The notes beneath the pieces are model-generated. The model saw only the letters and a list, made by a program, of their open reading frames with translations. It was not told where the DNA came from and searched no databases. A DNA stretch of 64,000 nucleotides from Azospirillum oryzae (GTDB taxonomy: Bacteria > Pseudomonadota > Alphaproteobacteria > Azospirillales > Azospirillaceae), in assembly GCF_008364795.1 (NCBI RefSeq), contig NZ_VTTM01000006.1:124001-188000 (forward strand). Reading direction: 5' to 3'. Position numbers and translations under genes: made by a program. This document shows, in pieces, positions 35,015 to 42,733 of the stretch; positions within the stretch are counted from its first letter, which is position 1, and each line of letters begins with the position of its first letter.

Positions 35015-36229
35015 ATGCGCAAGTTCCTTCTCGCCGGCGTCGCCTTCGCCACGCTGGCCGTGGGTTCGGCCTCAACCCAGGCGCAGGCCCAGATGTCCGA
35101 CAACGTCATCAAGATCGGGATGCTGTCCGACCGCTCCGGCATCTACGCCGACATCAACGGCGAAGGATCGGCGGTTGCCGCAAGGATGGCCGCCGAGGAG
35201 TTCGGCAACGCGGTCAACGGCACGAAGATCGAGATCATCGTCGGCGACCACCAGAACAAGGCGGACATCGCCGCCAACCTTGCCCGCCAATGGATCGATA
35301 CGGAAAAGGTGGACGTGATCGCCGATGTGCCGAATTCGGCCGCCGCGCTGGCCGTGCAGGGGATCACGCGGGACAAGAAGCGCCTGTTTCTGATGTCCGG
35401 TCCCGGTTCGACCGACCTGACGGGCAAGGATTGCAGCCCCTACGGCTTCCAGTGGACCTGGGACAACCATGCCGTCGCCTCTGCCACTGCCCGCGCGCTG
35501 GTCGAGCAGGGCAGGAAGAGCTGGTTCTTCATCACCGCCGATTATGCCTTCGGCCATTCGCTGGAGGCCGAAGCGGCCGACACGGTCAAGCAGCTCGGCG
35601 GGACCATCAAGGGCAGTGTGCGTCATCCGCTGGGCGCATCCGATTTCTCTTCCTACCTGCTTCAGGCGCAGGCTTCGGGCGCGGACGTGGTGGCCTTCGC
35701 CAATGCCGGCGGCGACACCATCAACGGCGTCAAGCAGGCGGCCGAATTCGGCATTCCCCAGGGTGGGCAGACCTTGGCCGGCCTGCTGCTGAACATCAAC
35801 GACATCAAGGCGCTCGGACTGGAGACCTCGCAGGGGCTGATGCTGGCGAACTCCTTCTACTGGGACATGAACGACGAGACCCGCGCCTGGTCGAAGAAGT
35901 TCGAGGAACGAACCGGCCGCATGCCGTCGATGAACCAGGCGGGTGTGTATTCGGCGGTCCGCCATTACCTGAAGGCCGTGCAGGAGACCGGCACCGACGA
36001 TGCCGACAAGGTGGCTGCCAAGATGCGCAGCATGCCCGTCACCGACATGATGATGAAGGAGGCGAAGATCGCCGATAACGGCCGCGTCTTCGACGACATG
36101 TATCTGGCGCAGATCAAGACGCCCGCCGAATCCAAATACGCCTGGGATTATTTCAAGATCATCAAGAAGATCCCCGGTACGCAGGCCTACATCGACCCGA
36201 AGGCCAGCGGCTGCCCACTCGTGAAATGA
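35015..36229 (+). CDS. Liv-type ABC transporter substrate-binding protein
   Basis: A 404-residue periplasmic binding protein of the branched-chain amino acid type. Residues 1-26 are a signal peptide (KFLLAGVAFATLAVGSASTQ, cleavage near AQA-QMS). The mature protein opens VIKIGMLSDRSGIYADINGE and contains VIADVPNSAAALAVQGITRD and the SWFFITADYAFGHSLEAEAA segment, typical of family LivK proteins that bind small organic acids or amides. No permease or ATPase gene is adjacent, so the transporter partners are elsewhere or shared. It is the last gene of the sigma-54 operon and is followed after 5 bases by a terminator. It probably imports the operon substrate. Confidence 0.87.
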   Translation: MRKFLLAGVAFATLAVGSASTQAQAQMSDNVIKIGMLSDRSGIYADINGEGSAVAARMAAEEFGNAVNGTKIEIIVGDHQNKADIAANLARQWIDTEKVDVIADVPNSAAALAVQGITRDKKRLFLMSGPGSTDLTGKDCSPYGFQWTWDNHAVASATARALVEQGRKSWFFITADYAFGHSLEAEAADTVKQLGGTIKGSVRHPLGASDFSSYLLQAQASGADVVAFANAGGDTINGVKQAAEFGIPQGGQTLAGLLLNINDIKALGLETSQGLMLANSFYWDMNDETRAWSKKFEERTGRMPSMNQAGVYSAVRHYLKAVQETGTDDADKVAAKMRSMPVTDMMMKEAKIADNGRVFDDMYLAQIKTPAESKYAWDYFKIIKKIPGTQAYIDPKASGCPLVK

Positions 36230-36233
36230 TGGG

Positions 36234-36261
36234 AAAGGGGAGCGTTCGGGCTCCCCTTTTT
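36234..36261 (+). terminator. Rho-independent terminator of the sigma-54 operon
   Basis: AAAGGGGAGC (36234-36243) pairs with GCTCCCCTTT (36250-36259) across a 6-base loop, and the T run continues to 36261. This 10-base stem starts 5 bases after the binding-protein stop and is an excellent intrinsic terminator. Because of the A run on the left arm it may also end transcription on the other strand. Confidence 0.9.
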
Positions 36262-36364
36262 CACTGCTCTGCATCAGGCCACCCTCGGTGGCGGGAATTG
36301 CGCGCCGACGGCCGTCCGAAAACATCGGGGTCGGGCTTGAACAGCGGGCAGGAACCATCCATCT

Positions 36365-36382
36365 ACCATCCAGTTGGATGGT
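36365..36382. promoter_or_regulatory. Palindromic operator candidate before the CopG-family gene
   Basis: ACCATCCA-GT-TGGATGGT is a perfect inverted repeat with 8-base arms, located 17 bases before the ATG of the ribbon-helix-helix gene. A further partial copy (ACCATCCA at 36355-36362) precedes it. Ribbon-helix-helix proteins bind short palindromes as dimers and often regulate their own genes, so autoregulation at the promoter or ribosome site is likely. Confidence 0.6.
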
Positions 36383-36398
36383 GAACGGATGGAACATC

Positions 36399-36818
36399 AT
36401 GAGCGACGTGGCGCGAGACCTGCGACCGAAAGCCGGTGACAGCGAGAAGATCACAATCAATCTCGGCTACGTCGACCTGGGTCACATCGACTTGCTGGTG
36501 GAGGAGGGGTTCTATTCGAACCGCACCGACTTCATCCGCACCGCCATCCGCAACCAGGTCGACAAACACGCTGAGGTGGTCCGCCAATCCGTGACGCGAA
36601 AGAGCGTCGATCTTGGCCTTCGCCATTTCAGCCGTGCCGACCTGGAAGCCGTGCAGGCCCAAGGGCGGATGCTGGACATCCGTGTCCTCGGGCTTGCCGC
36701 CATCGCCCAGGACGTGTCACCCGAGCTTGCCCGCGCCACCATCGCCACGCTGACCGTACTTGGCGCGCTCCATGCGCCGGCCGCCGTCAAGGCGGCGCTC
36801 GCCGACCGCATCCGCTGA
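36399..36818 (+). CDS. CopG/ribbon-helix-helix transcriptional regulator
   Basis: A 139-residue protein with an N-terminal ribbon-helix-helix (about residues 18-55: KITINLGYVDLGHIDLLVEE, then SNRTDFIRTAIRNQVDKHAE) and a C-terminal alanine-rich helical part (LARATIATLTVLGALHAPAA) of unknown function. The downstream esterase-like gene begins 53 bases later, suggesting joint transcription and perhaps control of PHB mobilisation. The ATG at 36399 is preferred over in-frame upstream ATG codons because it begins the conserved domain and the palindrome lies just before it. GGATGG 9 bases upstream may serve as a weak ribosome site. Confidence 0.8.
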   Translation: MSDVARDLRPKAGDSEKITINLGYVDLGHIDLLVEEGFYSNRTDFIRTAIRNQVDKHAEVVRQSVTRKSVDLGLRHFSRADLEAVQAQGRMLDIRVLGLAAIAQDVSPELARATIATLTVLGALHAPAAVKAALADRIR

Positions 36819-36871
36819 TGCGTCCCGCAGCGCCGATACCGGCGTCATCCCCGAACCGAGAAAGCATCCAG

Positions 36872-38134
36872 ATGTCCCAAACACGCCCCACCGGCTTGCC
36901 GCCCGGCATGGACGAGGTCGCCCGCCTGACCCAGGCCGGCCGGCTCGCCGAAGCGACTGGCCTGATCCAGCGCCTGCTGCGGGGAGAGGGCGCGACCGAA
37001 CCTGCGGCGGCTCCAGCCGCCGCGCCGGACCCGACCGTGCTGGAGGGAGAGTTCGTGCGCCTCGATGCCGCTTCCGGACCTCAAGCCCGGAGCGACACCA
37101 AGGATCACGTGCGACCAACCGGCAAGATGGCGGGAAACCGGTCCGGAAAGGGCGTGAGGACCGGCCTTGGCGAGACCCTGCGCGGCCTTGCGGCGCGCCT
37201 GCAGCCGACGGGGTTGCGGGGTGGCGGTGCTCCGCGCCCGCCCGCCGAACCGCTGCCGGATGGCGCATCCTTTGCGACGGCGTCCCACAGCGGGGCGTCG
37301 GGGACGCGGGCTTACAAGCTCTATGTGCCGGCCAACCGCGGCGACGGGCCGCGTCCGTTGGTGGTGATGCTGCACGGCTGCACCCAGTCGCCCGACGATT
37401 TCTCCGCAGGGACCCGGATGAACGCCTTTGCCGAGCAGCACGGCGTTTACGTCGCCTACCCCGAACAGCCGGCCTCGGCCAACGCCCAACGCTGCTGGAA
37501 CTGGTTCAAACCCGAAGACCAGCGCCGCGGCCATGGGGAGCCGGACCTGCTGGCAGGGATCACCCGCCGGATCATCCACGACCATCCCATCGACCCGAAC
37601 CGGGTTTACATCGCCGGGCTGTCGGCCGGCGGTGCCGCCGCGGCCATCATGGGGGAGGCCTATCCCGACCTCTATGCGGCGGTCGGCGTGCATTCCGGCT
37701 TGCCTGCCGGCGCCGCACACGACCTTCCCTCCGCCCTCGCCGCCATGCGCCAGGGCGACCATGGGGCCATGGGCAGGGCAGGGGCGGGAAGGGCGGGTGC
37801 CGGCCGCCCGGTACCCACAATCATCTTCCACGGTGATCGCGATACCGTTGTCCACCCGCGAAACGGCGATCAGGTGGCTGCCCAGGCGACGGCCGCCGTG
37901 GCCGGCCTAGGCACTGAGGTGCAGCACGGCGAAGCCCCCGGCCGGCGTTCCTACAGCCGAACCCTGCACACCGACCCTTCCGGCCGGACGCTGTGCGAGC
38001 AATGGGCGATCCATGGCGCCGGACATGCCTGGGCAGGTGGGAGTCCCACCGGCTCCTACACCGACCCGCAGGGTCCGGACGCCACGGCGGAGATGATGCG
38101 CTTCTTCCTGGAACACCGGGTGGAACCACGCTGA
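36872..38134 (+). CDS. PHB depolymerase-family esterase
   Basis: A 420-residue alpha/beta hydrolase of the short-chain PHA depolymerase/esterase family. The catalytic domain starts near residue 135 (YKLYVPANRGDGPRPLVVML), with the oxyanion motif MLHGCTQSPDDFSAGTRMN, the lipase box GLSAG (serine, near residue 252) in VYIAGLSAGGAAAAIMGEAY, and a late histidine in WAIHGAGHAWAGGS. The first 125 residues are a low-complexity Ala/Pro/Gly-rich region with no signal peptide, so the enzyme is likely intracellular. It follows a CopG regulator by 53 bases. Granule-bound PHB or a soluble short ester is the likely substrate. Confidence 0.85.
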   Translation: MSQTRPTGLPPGMDEVARLTQAGRLAEATGLIQRLLRGEGATEPAAAPAAAPDPTVLEGEFVRLDAASGPQARSDTKDHVRPTGKMAGNRSGKGVRTGLGETLRGLAARLQPTGLRGGGAPRPPAEPLPDGASFATASHSGASGTRAYKLYVPANRGDGPRPLVVMLHGCTQSPDDFSAGTRMNAFAEQHGVYVAYPEQPASANAQRCWNWFKPEDQRRGHGEPDLLAGITRRIIHDHPIDPNRVYIAGLSAGGAAAAIMGEAYPDLYAAVGVHSGLPAGAAHDLPSALAAMRQGDHGAMGRAGAGRAGAGRPVPTIIFHGDRDTVVHPRNGDQVAAQATAAVAGLGTEVQHGEAPGRRSYSRTLHTDPSGRTLCEQWAIHGAGHAWAGGSPTGSYTDPQGPDATAEMMRFFLEHRVEPR

Positions 38135-38188
38135 AGTGCGACAACACGTTCTCATTGATCTGTTGGCCTGCTTTTAGGCATTGCTTCA

Positions 38189-39156
38189 GGGGTTCCGTCA
38201 GGTGTCACGCCCCGCCTGAGCCGGCGATGCGAATGGCCCGGAGGGCGGTCGCCGTGAACTATGCGACAGCGAGTATGTCGCGCAGGGCGGCGACCCTCTG
38301 GACATGGATTGCCCGTCGGCGTGCCGCCGGGACGTGCTGCTTGCGCCGGGTCGCCGGGCGCAGAAAGTTGCGCACCTCGTCGTAAGCCCGGCAAAACCGT
38401 GCGGCGCTGACCGGCGACTTGAAGCCACGCATCGGGCGGGTGCGCCCTTTGACTCCGCGGTGATCTTGCTCCAAATGGTTGTTCTTGTATTTGGATTTTC
38501 GGTGCTCGACGTCCTCGCCGAACAGCTCGTCAATCGCGGGTGGGTAGCCGGCGTGCTTGTCCGTGGTGATCGTCTCGGGGATGATGCCAGTGACCTCGAT
38601 AGCAGAGCGGAAGAAGGTTTCGGCGGCAGCCTGGTCGCGGGTAGCGCTGAGGAAGACATCGACCAGATTACCGTCGCTGTCGATGGCCCGGTACAGGTAT
38701 TGCCACTGACCCGCGACCTTGAGGTACGTTTCATCCACATACCAACTGCGGCCGATCTTACCTCGGCGGCGCTGGCGCAAAGCCTAGGTGAGCCGCGGCG
38801 CCAGCTTGGCCTCCCAGTCGCGCACCGCCTCGTGGCTGAAGACCAGCCCGCGTAACAGCAAGATTTCCGCCAAATCGCGCAGGCTGAGCTTGAGCCGCAG
38901 CCGCCACAACACGATCAGGAACACCACGTCCGAAGGCAGTTGCAGCCGGTTCAGCACCGAGCCGGTGCGCTCATTGAATTGGCGCCGGCAGCCGTGGCAA
39001 CGAAAGCGCCGATACCCATACATCGTCCGGTCCGAACGCTCGGTCGTGCTCGCCGACTGGCAGTGTGGGCAACGCATCCGTCTCCTCCTTGTTGAGAGGG
39101 GAGATCCGGGGAATGGCCAAGCTCCCGGCAACTTGGCGCAAGCCCTGACGAAACCC
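38189..39156 (-). mobile_element. IS6-like insertion sequence, decayed
   Basis: A region of about 970 bases bounded by imperfect terminal repeats: GGGTTCCGTCAGG at 38190-38202 and its near-complement CCTGACGAAACCC at 39144-39156 (12 of 13 match). It holds an IS6-family transposase gene on the - strand that is interrupted by a stop codon. No clear target duplication is visible next to the ends. It lies between the esterase gene and hypA and marks the left side of the hydrogenase island; its right end is only 11 bases past the hypA stop. Confidence 0.75.
38259..39077 (-). pseudogene. IS6-family transposase with an in-frame amber stop
   Basis: The reading frame from the ATG at 39077 encodes an N-terminal zinc-ribbon-like part (CPHC and CHGC), a helix-turn-helix region (LSLRDLAEILLLRGLVFSHE) and the DDE catalytic domain (GRSWYVDETYLKVAGQWQYL, then DKHAGYPPAIDELFGEDVE and KNNHLEQDHRGVKGRTRPMR). 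It is broken by a TAG at 38784-38786 after WEAKLAPRLT, and translation in the same frame continues as ALRQRRRGKIGRS, the sequence expected if the stop were a sense codon. Without suppression the protein is lost. The C-terminal end is normal (RVAALRDILAVA). Confidence 0.85.
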
Positions 39157-39167
39157 GTCCCGAAACT

Positions 39168-39509
39168 CTATTCCCCTTCGAACGAAACCACCCGCATGTC
39201 GCGGCCGGCCAGCAGCGTGCGCCGGGTCCCACCGCAGGCCGGGCATGGCGCGATCAGCGTGTCTGGCGCGTAGTCGGTGCCGCAGGCGTCGCAGCGCGCC
39301 TTCAGCGCCGTCCGCTCGATCGCCAATTCCGCCCTGGCGGCGAGCGTGTCCTCCGTCACCAGGGGAAAGCAGAACAGCAGCGCGTCCGGATCGATGGCGG
39401 CGCCCGCTCCGATGTCGACCGTGACGCGGGTCACCCGGCGGATGCCTTCCCGTCCGGCGCTTTCGACCACCAGGGTGACGATGCTTTCGCACAATGATAG
39501 TTCGTGCAT
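39168..39509 (-). CDS. hypA: Hydrogenase nickel-insertion protein
   Basis: A 113-residue HypA: it starts MHELSLCESIVTLVVESAGR, where the MHE N terminus provides the nickel ligands, and has the zinc site CDACGTDY...CPACGG (near residues 73 and 89). HypA delivers nickel to HypB/SlyD for [NiFe] hydrogenase maturation. It is divergent from the AOR-hydrogenase operon, with a FNR-like box in between, and is the only hyp gene here; the other hyp genes must be elsewhere. Its gene ends just inside the decayed IS6 element boundary. Confidence 0.9.
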   Translation of the reverse strand: MHELSLCESIVTLVVESAGREGIRRVTRVTVDIGAGAAIDPDALLFCFPLVTEDTLAARAELAIERTALKARCDACGTDYAPDTLIAPCPACGGTRRTLLAGRDMRVVSFEGE

Positions 39510-40067
39510 CGGTAAGTTTCCGAAGAAATCTAGGCTTTCCCTAGGGCCGATTCCATGTCTTCACCATAACGAGCGCAGAAGCGTTGATGTAAATCATATC
39601 GGCGCATGCAGGCTGGTGATAAGAAAGAGCAGTCTGGTCCAAAGATTGGCGGCCCCGCCCTCCAGGCAAGGTTAACAGCCTGGCCCTATGTTGTTTCGAT
39701 CATAACGGGTCAACGACTATGGTCATCCCAACGACGCGGACCATCCGCCCGACAGCCCTGGGCTCCGGCGGATCGACAACGAACACCCCGGGTTGTCATC
39801 CGCCCTGACGGGCATCCCGATCACGACAGGCCGGCTTCATCCCCGGGCCAGTCCCCCATGCCTCAGGTCAAGATTTTGGCCACGCCCGGCGGTTTCTCCG
39901 CCGTACCGGCGGTGATCCCCTGTTGCCGCAAGCCGGCCAAGCCACGATCCGAGGAACCAGCCCAACACCGGACGCGCGAGAGCGGCCGGCCAGAACGGCC
40001 GGAACGCACTCGACAGGAGCGCTGAGAAGCGGAGCCCGCGTCACGGCTATTAGGAGGTCACCCGACC
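39510..40067. promoter_or_regulatory. Intergenic leader of the AOR-hydrogenase operon
   Basis: These 558 bases between hypA and the polyferredoxin gene contain no convincing gene. They hold a FNR-type box (39584-39597), a pair of mutually exclusive 6-base hairpins sharing CCGCCG (39887-39912), and another stem CCGGCC-AGAAC-GGCCGG at 39986-40002. A reading frame from an ATG at 39858 to a TGA at 40025 contains CCRKPAKP but has no ribosome site and is probably not a gene. The last part has TAGGAGGTCACCCGACC before the ATG, a good ribosome site. A long structured leader of this kind could regulate the operon after initiation. Confidence 0.45.
39584..39597. promoter_or_regulatory. FNR/FixK-type anaerobic regulator box
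   Basis: TTGATGTAAATCAT matches TTGAT-N4-ATCAA at 9 of 10 defined positions. It lies 75 bases upstream of the hypA start and about 470 bases upstream of the polyferredoxin start, so it most plausibly controls hypA and perhaps the divergent operon through a long leader. FNR-family activation fits a fermentative or low-oxygen hydrogenase and a tungsten enzyme. Confidence 0.65.
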
Positions 40068-40544
40068 ATGAGCATGATGCTGATGATCCATCCGGACAAA
40101 TGCACCGGATGCCGCAACTGCGAACTCGCCTGCTCCATGGAGCATGAAGGAGACTTTCGGCCGAAAGCCTCTCGCATCCATGTCTACACCTGGGAACGTG
40201 AAGGCTTCTCCGTCCCCATGATGTGCCAGCAGTGCAAGGACGCTGCCTGCACCACCGTCTGCATGCCGAAGGCGATGCACCGCAACCCGGCCAACGGCCA
40301 GGTCGAGCTGGATCAGTCGAAATGCATCGGCTGCAAGATGTGCGTGCAGGCCTGCCCGTTCGGCTGCGCCTCCTGGGATTTCCTGGGGTCGCAGATCCTG
40401 AAATGCGACACCTGCGGTGGCGATCCGGCCTGCGCGACGATCTGCCCCACCCACGCGCTGGAATGGGTCGAGGACACCGTGTCGGCGCAGGCGCGCAAAC
40501 GCTCCTTCGCCACCAAGCTCAAGAATGCCTTTGCGGAGGTCTGA
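40068..40544 (+). CDS. Four-cluster polyferredoxin, AOR electron-transfer subunit
   Basis: A 158-residue iron-sulfur protein with four cysteine motifs for 4Fe-4S clusters: [36 protein letters not shown] and [15 protein letters not shown]. This layout resembles HycB/CooF/DmsB-type electron carriers. It overlaps nothing but is followed by the aldehyde oxidoreductase gene after 2 bases, so it is its likely small subunit, passing electrons from the tungsten enzyme to the hydrogenase. The ATG at 40068 has AGGAGG at a good distance. Confidence 0.87.
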   Translation: MSMMLMIHPDKCTGCRNCELACSMEHEGDFRPKASRIHVYTWEREGFSVPMMCQQCKDAACTTVCMPKAMHRNPANGQVELDQSKCIGCKMCVQACPFGCASWDFLGSQILKCDTCGGDPACATICPTHALEWVEDTVSAQARKRSFATKLKNAFAEV

Positions 40545-40546
40545 TC

Positions 40547-42352
40547 ATGCACGGCTGGACAGGAAAAATCCTTCGGATCGATCTCAGCACCGGCAAGATC
40601 GCCACCGAAGCGCTGAAGACCGACCTGGCGCGCGACTACATCGGCGCCCGCGGCCTCGGCACCAAATACATGTACGACGAGGTGGATCCCACCGTCGACC
40701 CGCTGTCGCCGGCGAACAAGCTGATCTTCGCATCGGGTCCGATGACCGGCACCTTCGCGCCGTCAGCCGGCCGCTACGACGTGGTCACCAAGGGGCCGCT
40801 GACCGGCACCATCGCCGCTTCGAACTCCGGCGGCGCCTGGGGGCCGGAGCTGAAATACGCCGGCTACGACATGCTGATCCTGGAGGGTCGCTCGCCGAAG
40901 CCGGTCTATCTGTGGATCCAGGACGACAATGTGGAGATCCGCGACGCCGCCCATCTCTGGGGCAAGGACGTTCCCGAGACGACGGAGACGCTGAACGCCG
41001 AGACGGCGACCGACGCCAAGATCGCCTGCATCGGCCCGGCCGGTGAGAATCTGTCCTTCATCGCTTCCATCATGAACGACATGCAGCGCGCCGCCGGCCG
41101 CACCGGTGTCGGCGCGGTGATGGGGTCGAAGAACCTGAAGGCGGTGGTGGTGCGCGGCACTGGTGCGGTCACCGTCGCCGACAAGACCGCCTTCCTCGCC
41201 GCGGTGAGCAAGGCCAGCACCATGATCAAGGAGCATCCGGTCGGCGGCACCGGCTTGCGCCTCTACGGCACCAACGTGCTGGTCAACATCCTGAACTCGG
41301 TGGGCGGCCTGCCGACCGGCAACTTCCAGGACGGCCATTTCGAGACCGCCGACAAGGTGGGCGGCGAGACGCTGGCGGCCAACCAGCTGCAGCGGCCGAA
41401 GGGCTGCTTCTCCTGTATCATCTCCTGCGGCCGCGCCACCAAGGTCAAACACCCCAAATACAAGGGCGAAGGCGAGGGGCCGGAGTATGAAACCGCCTGG
41501 GGCTTCGGCCCGGATTGCCGAATCGACAACCTCGACGCGGTGATCAAGGCCAACTACTACTGCAACGAATACGGCCTGGACACCATCTCGATGGGCGGCA
41601 CCGTCGCCTGCGCAATGGAGCTGTTCGACCGCGGCATCATCACGCTGGAGGACACCGAGGGTCTGGAGCTGACTTTCGGCAATGCCGACGCAATGGTGGA
41701 GGCGGTGCGGCTGGCCGGCATCGGCCAGGGTTTCGGCAAGAAGCTGGCGCTGGGCTCCTACCGGCTGGCCAGCCTCTACGGCCATCCCGAACTGTCGATG
41801 ACCGTCAAGAAGCAGGAGATGCCGGCCTATGACCCGCGCGCGGTCCAGGGCATCGGCCTGAACTACGCCACCAACAACCGTGGCGGCTGTCACGTCCGCG
41901 GCTACACCATCAGCCCCGAGGTGCTGGGTGTGCCGGTCAAGGTCGACAAGGACAGCATCGACGGCAAGGCGGAGCTGGTCGCCCTGTTCCAGAACCTGAC
42001 GGCGGCGCTGGATTCGAGCGGATCCTGCCTGTTCGCCACCTTCGGCATCGGTGCGCCCGAATTCGCCGAGTTGATGACGGCGTTGACCGGCTTCGCCTAC
42101 ACCGGCGACAGCTTCATCGAGGCGGGCGAGCGGATCTGGAACCTGGAGCGGCTGTGGAACCTGAAGGCCGGGCTGACCGCCGCCGACGACACCCTGCCGC
42201 CGCGCCTGCTGAGTGAGCCGATCGTGACCGGCCCGTCGAAGGGGGCGGTCAGCCGCCTGCCGGAAATGCTGCCGCTCTACTACGGCGTTCGCGGCTGGGA
42301 CGCCAACGGCGTGCCCACGCCGGAGAAGCTGAGCGCGCTGGCGCTGGCCTGA
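40547..42352 (+). CDS. aor: Tungsten-dependent aldehyde:ferredoxin oxidoreductase
   Basis: A 601-residue AOR-family enzyme oxidising aldehydes to acids with ferredoxin as acceptor. The numbering fits the Pyrococcus enzyme closely: cluster cysteines C287, C290 and C294 (CFSCIISC), C494 ([10 protein letters not shown]) and the E313 equivalent in [12 protein letters not shown]. The N-terminal [20 protein letters not shown] and the [18 protein letters not shown] stretch are family hallmarks for bis-tungstopterin binding. The substrate is unknown; formaldehyde or an aldehyde from betaine-type catabolism or acetaldehyde is possible. It is in one operon with a polyferredoxin, MoaD-like protein and hydrogenase. 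Confidence 0.92.
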   Translation: MHGWTGKILRIDLSTGKIATEALKTDLARDYIGARGLGTKYMYDEVDPTVDPLSPANKLIFASGPMTGTFAPSAGRYDVVTKGPLTGTIAASNSGGAWGPELKYAGYDMLILEGRSPKPVYLWIQDDNVEIRDAAHLWGKDVPETTETLNAETATDAKIACIGPAGENLSFIASIMNDMQRAAGRTGVGAVMGSKNLKAVVVRGTGAVTVADKTAFLAAVSKASTMIKEHPVGGTGLRLYGTNVLVNILNSVGGLPTGNFQDGHFETADKVGGETLAANQLQRPKGCFSCIISCGRATKVKHPKYKGEGEGPEYETAWGFGPDCRIDNLDAVIKANYYCNEYGLDTISMGGTVACAMELFDRGIITLEDTEGLELTFGNADAMVEAVRLAGIGQGFGKKLALGSYRLASLYGHPELSMTVKKQEMPAYDPRAVQGIGLNYATNNRGGCHVRGYTISPEVLGVPVKVDKDSIDGKAELVALFQNLTAALDSSGSCLFATFGIGAPEFAELMTALTGFAYTGDSFIEAGERIWNLERLWNLKAGLTAADDTLPPRLLSEPIVTGPSKGAVSRLPEMLPLYYGVRGWDANGVPTPEKLSALALA

Positions 42353-42446
42353 CCCTGTCCGGACCGCCCGCCGCGGCCATCCGCCGCGGCGGCGGCAGTC
42401 GGGTGGCGGTGGTCAGGCGGCGGTCCTGGAAGAAGGGCCCTGTCCC

Positions 42447-42719
42447 ATGAAAATCTCCTATTTCGCGCTGCTGCGCGACGCCACCAAGAAGTCGCATGAG
42501 GTGTGGCAGCGTCCCGCGGCGACCCTGCGGGACCTGCTGCGCGATCTGGCCGCCGAATACGGCCCGAACTTTGCCCGCTGGATCCTGAAGGACGGCGAAC
42601 TCGCCGGCTACGCCATCATCCTGGTCAACGGCCAGGACGTGCGCGGTCTTCAGGGGCTGGACACGCCACTGTCGCCGGACTCCGACGTCTTCATCTTTCC
42701 GCCGCTGGCCGGTGGCTGA
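42447..42719 (+). CDS. MoaD/ThiS-family small protein
   Basis: A 90-residue ubiquitin-like sulfur carrier with the terminal diglycine (FIFPPLAGG) needed for activation. It is homologous to MoaD, which supplies sulfur for molybdopterin. Placement directly after aor suggests a copy used for the tungsten form of the cofactor, as with MoaD homologues seen beside archaeal and bacterial aor genes. It is 94 bases after the aor stop and 14 bases before the NuoL-like gene; the ATG is preceded by a weak ribosome site (GAAGAAGGG). Confidence 0.85.
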   Translation: MKISYFALLRDATKKSHEVWQRPAATLRDLLRDLAAEYGPNFARWILKDGELAGYAIILVNGQDVRGLQGLDTPLSPDSDVFIFPPLAGG

Positions 42720-42733
42720 GAAAGGGGCTGGTC

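Noticed and set aside
39648..39700. Possible sigma-54 promoter before the polyferredoxin gene (TGGCCCTATGTTGT)
   Set aside because: The spacing between the GG and G-rich doublets is one base off and the -12 GC is absent.
39858..40025. Short ORF with CCRKPAKP in the AOR leader as a possible cysteine leader peptide
   Set aside because: It has no ribosome site, is longer than typical leaders and contains an Arg/Pro-rich tail; kept only as part of the leader description.
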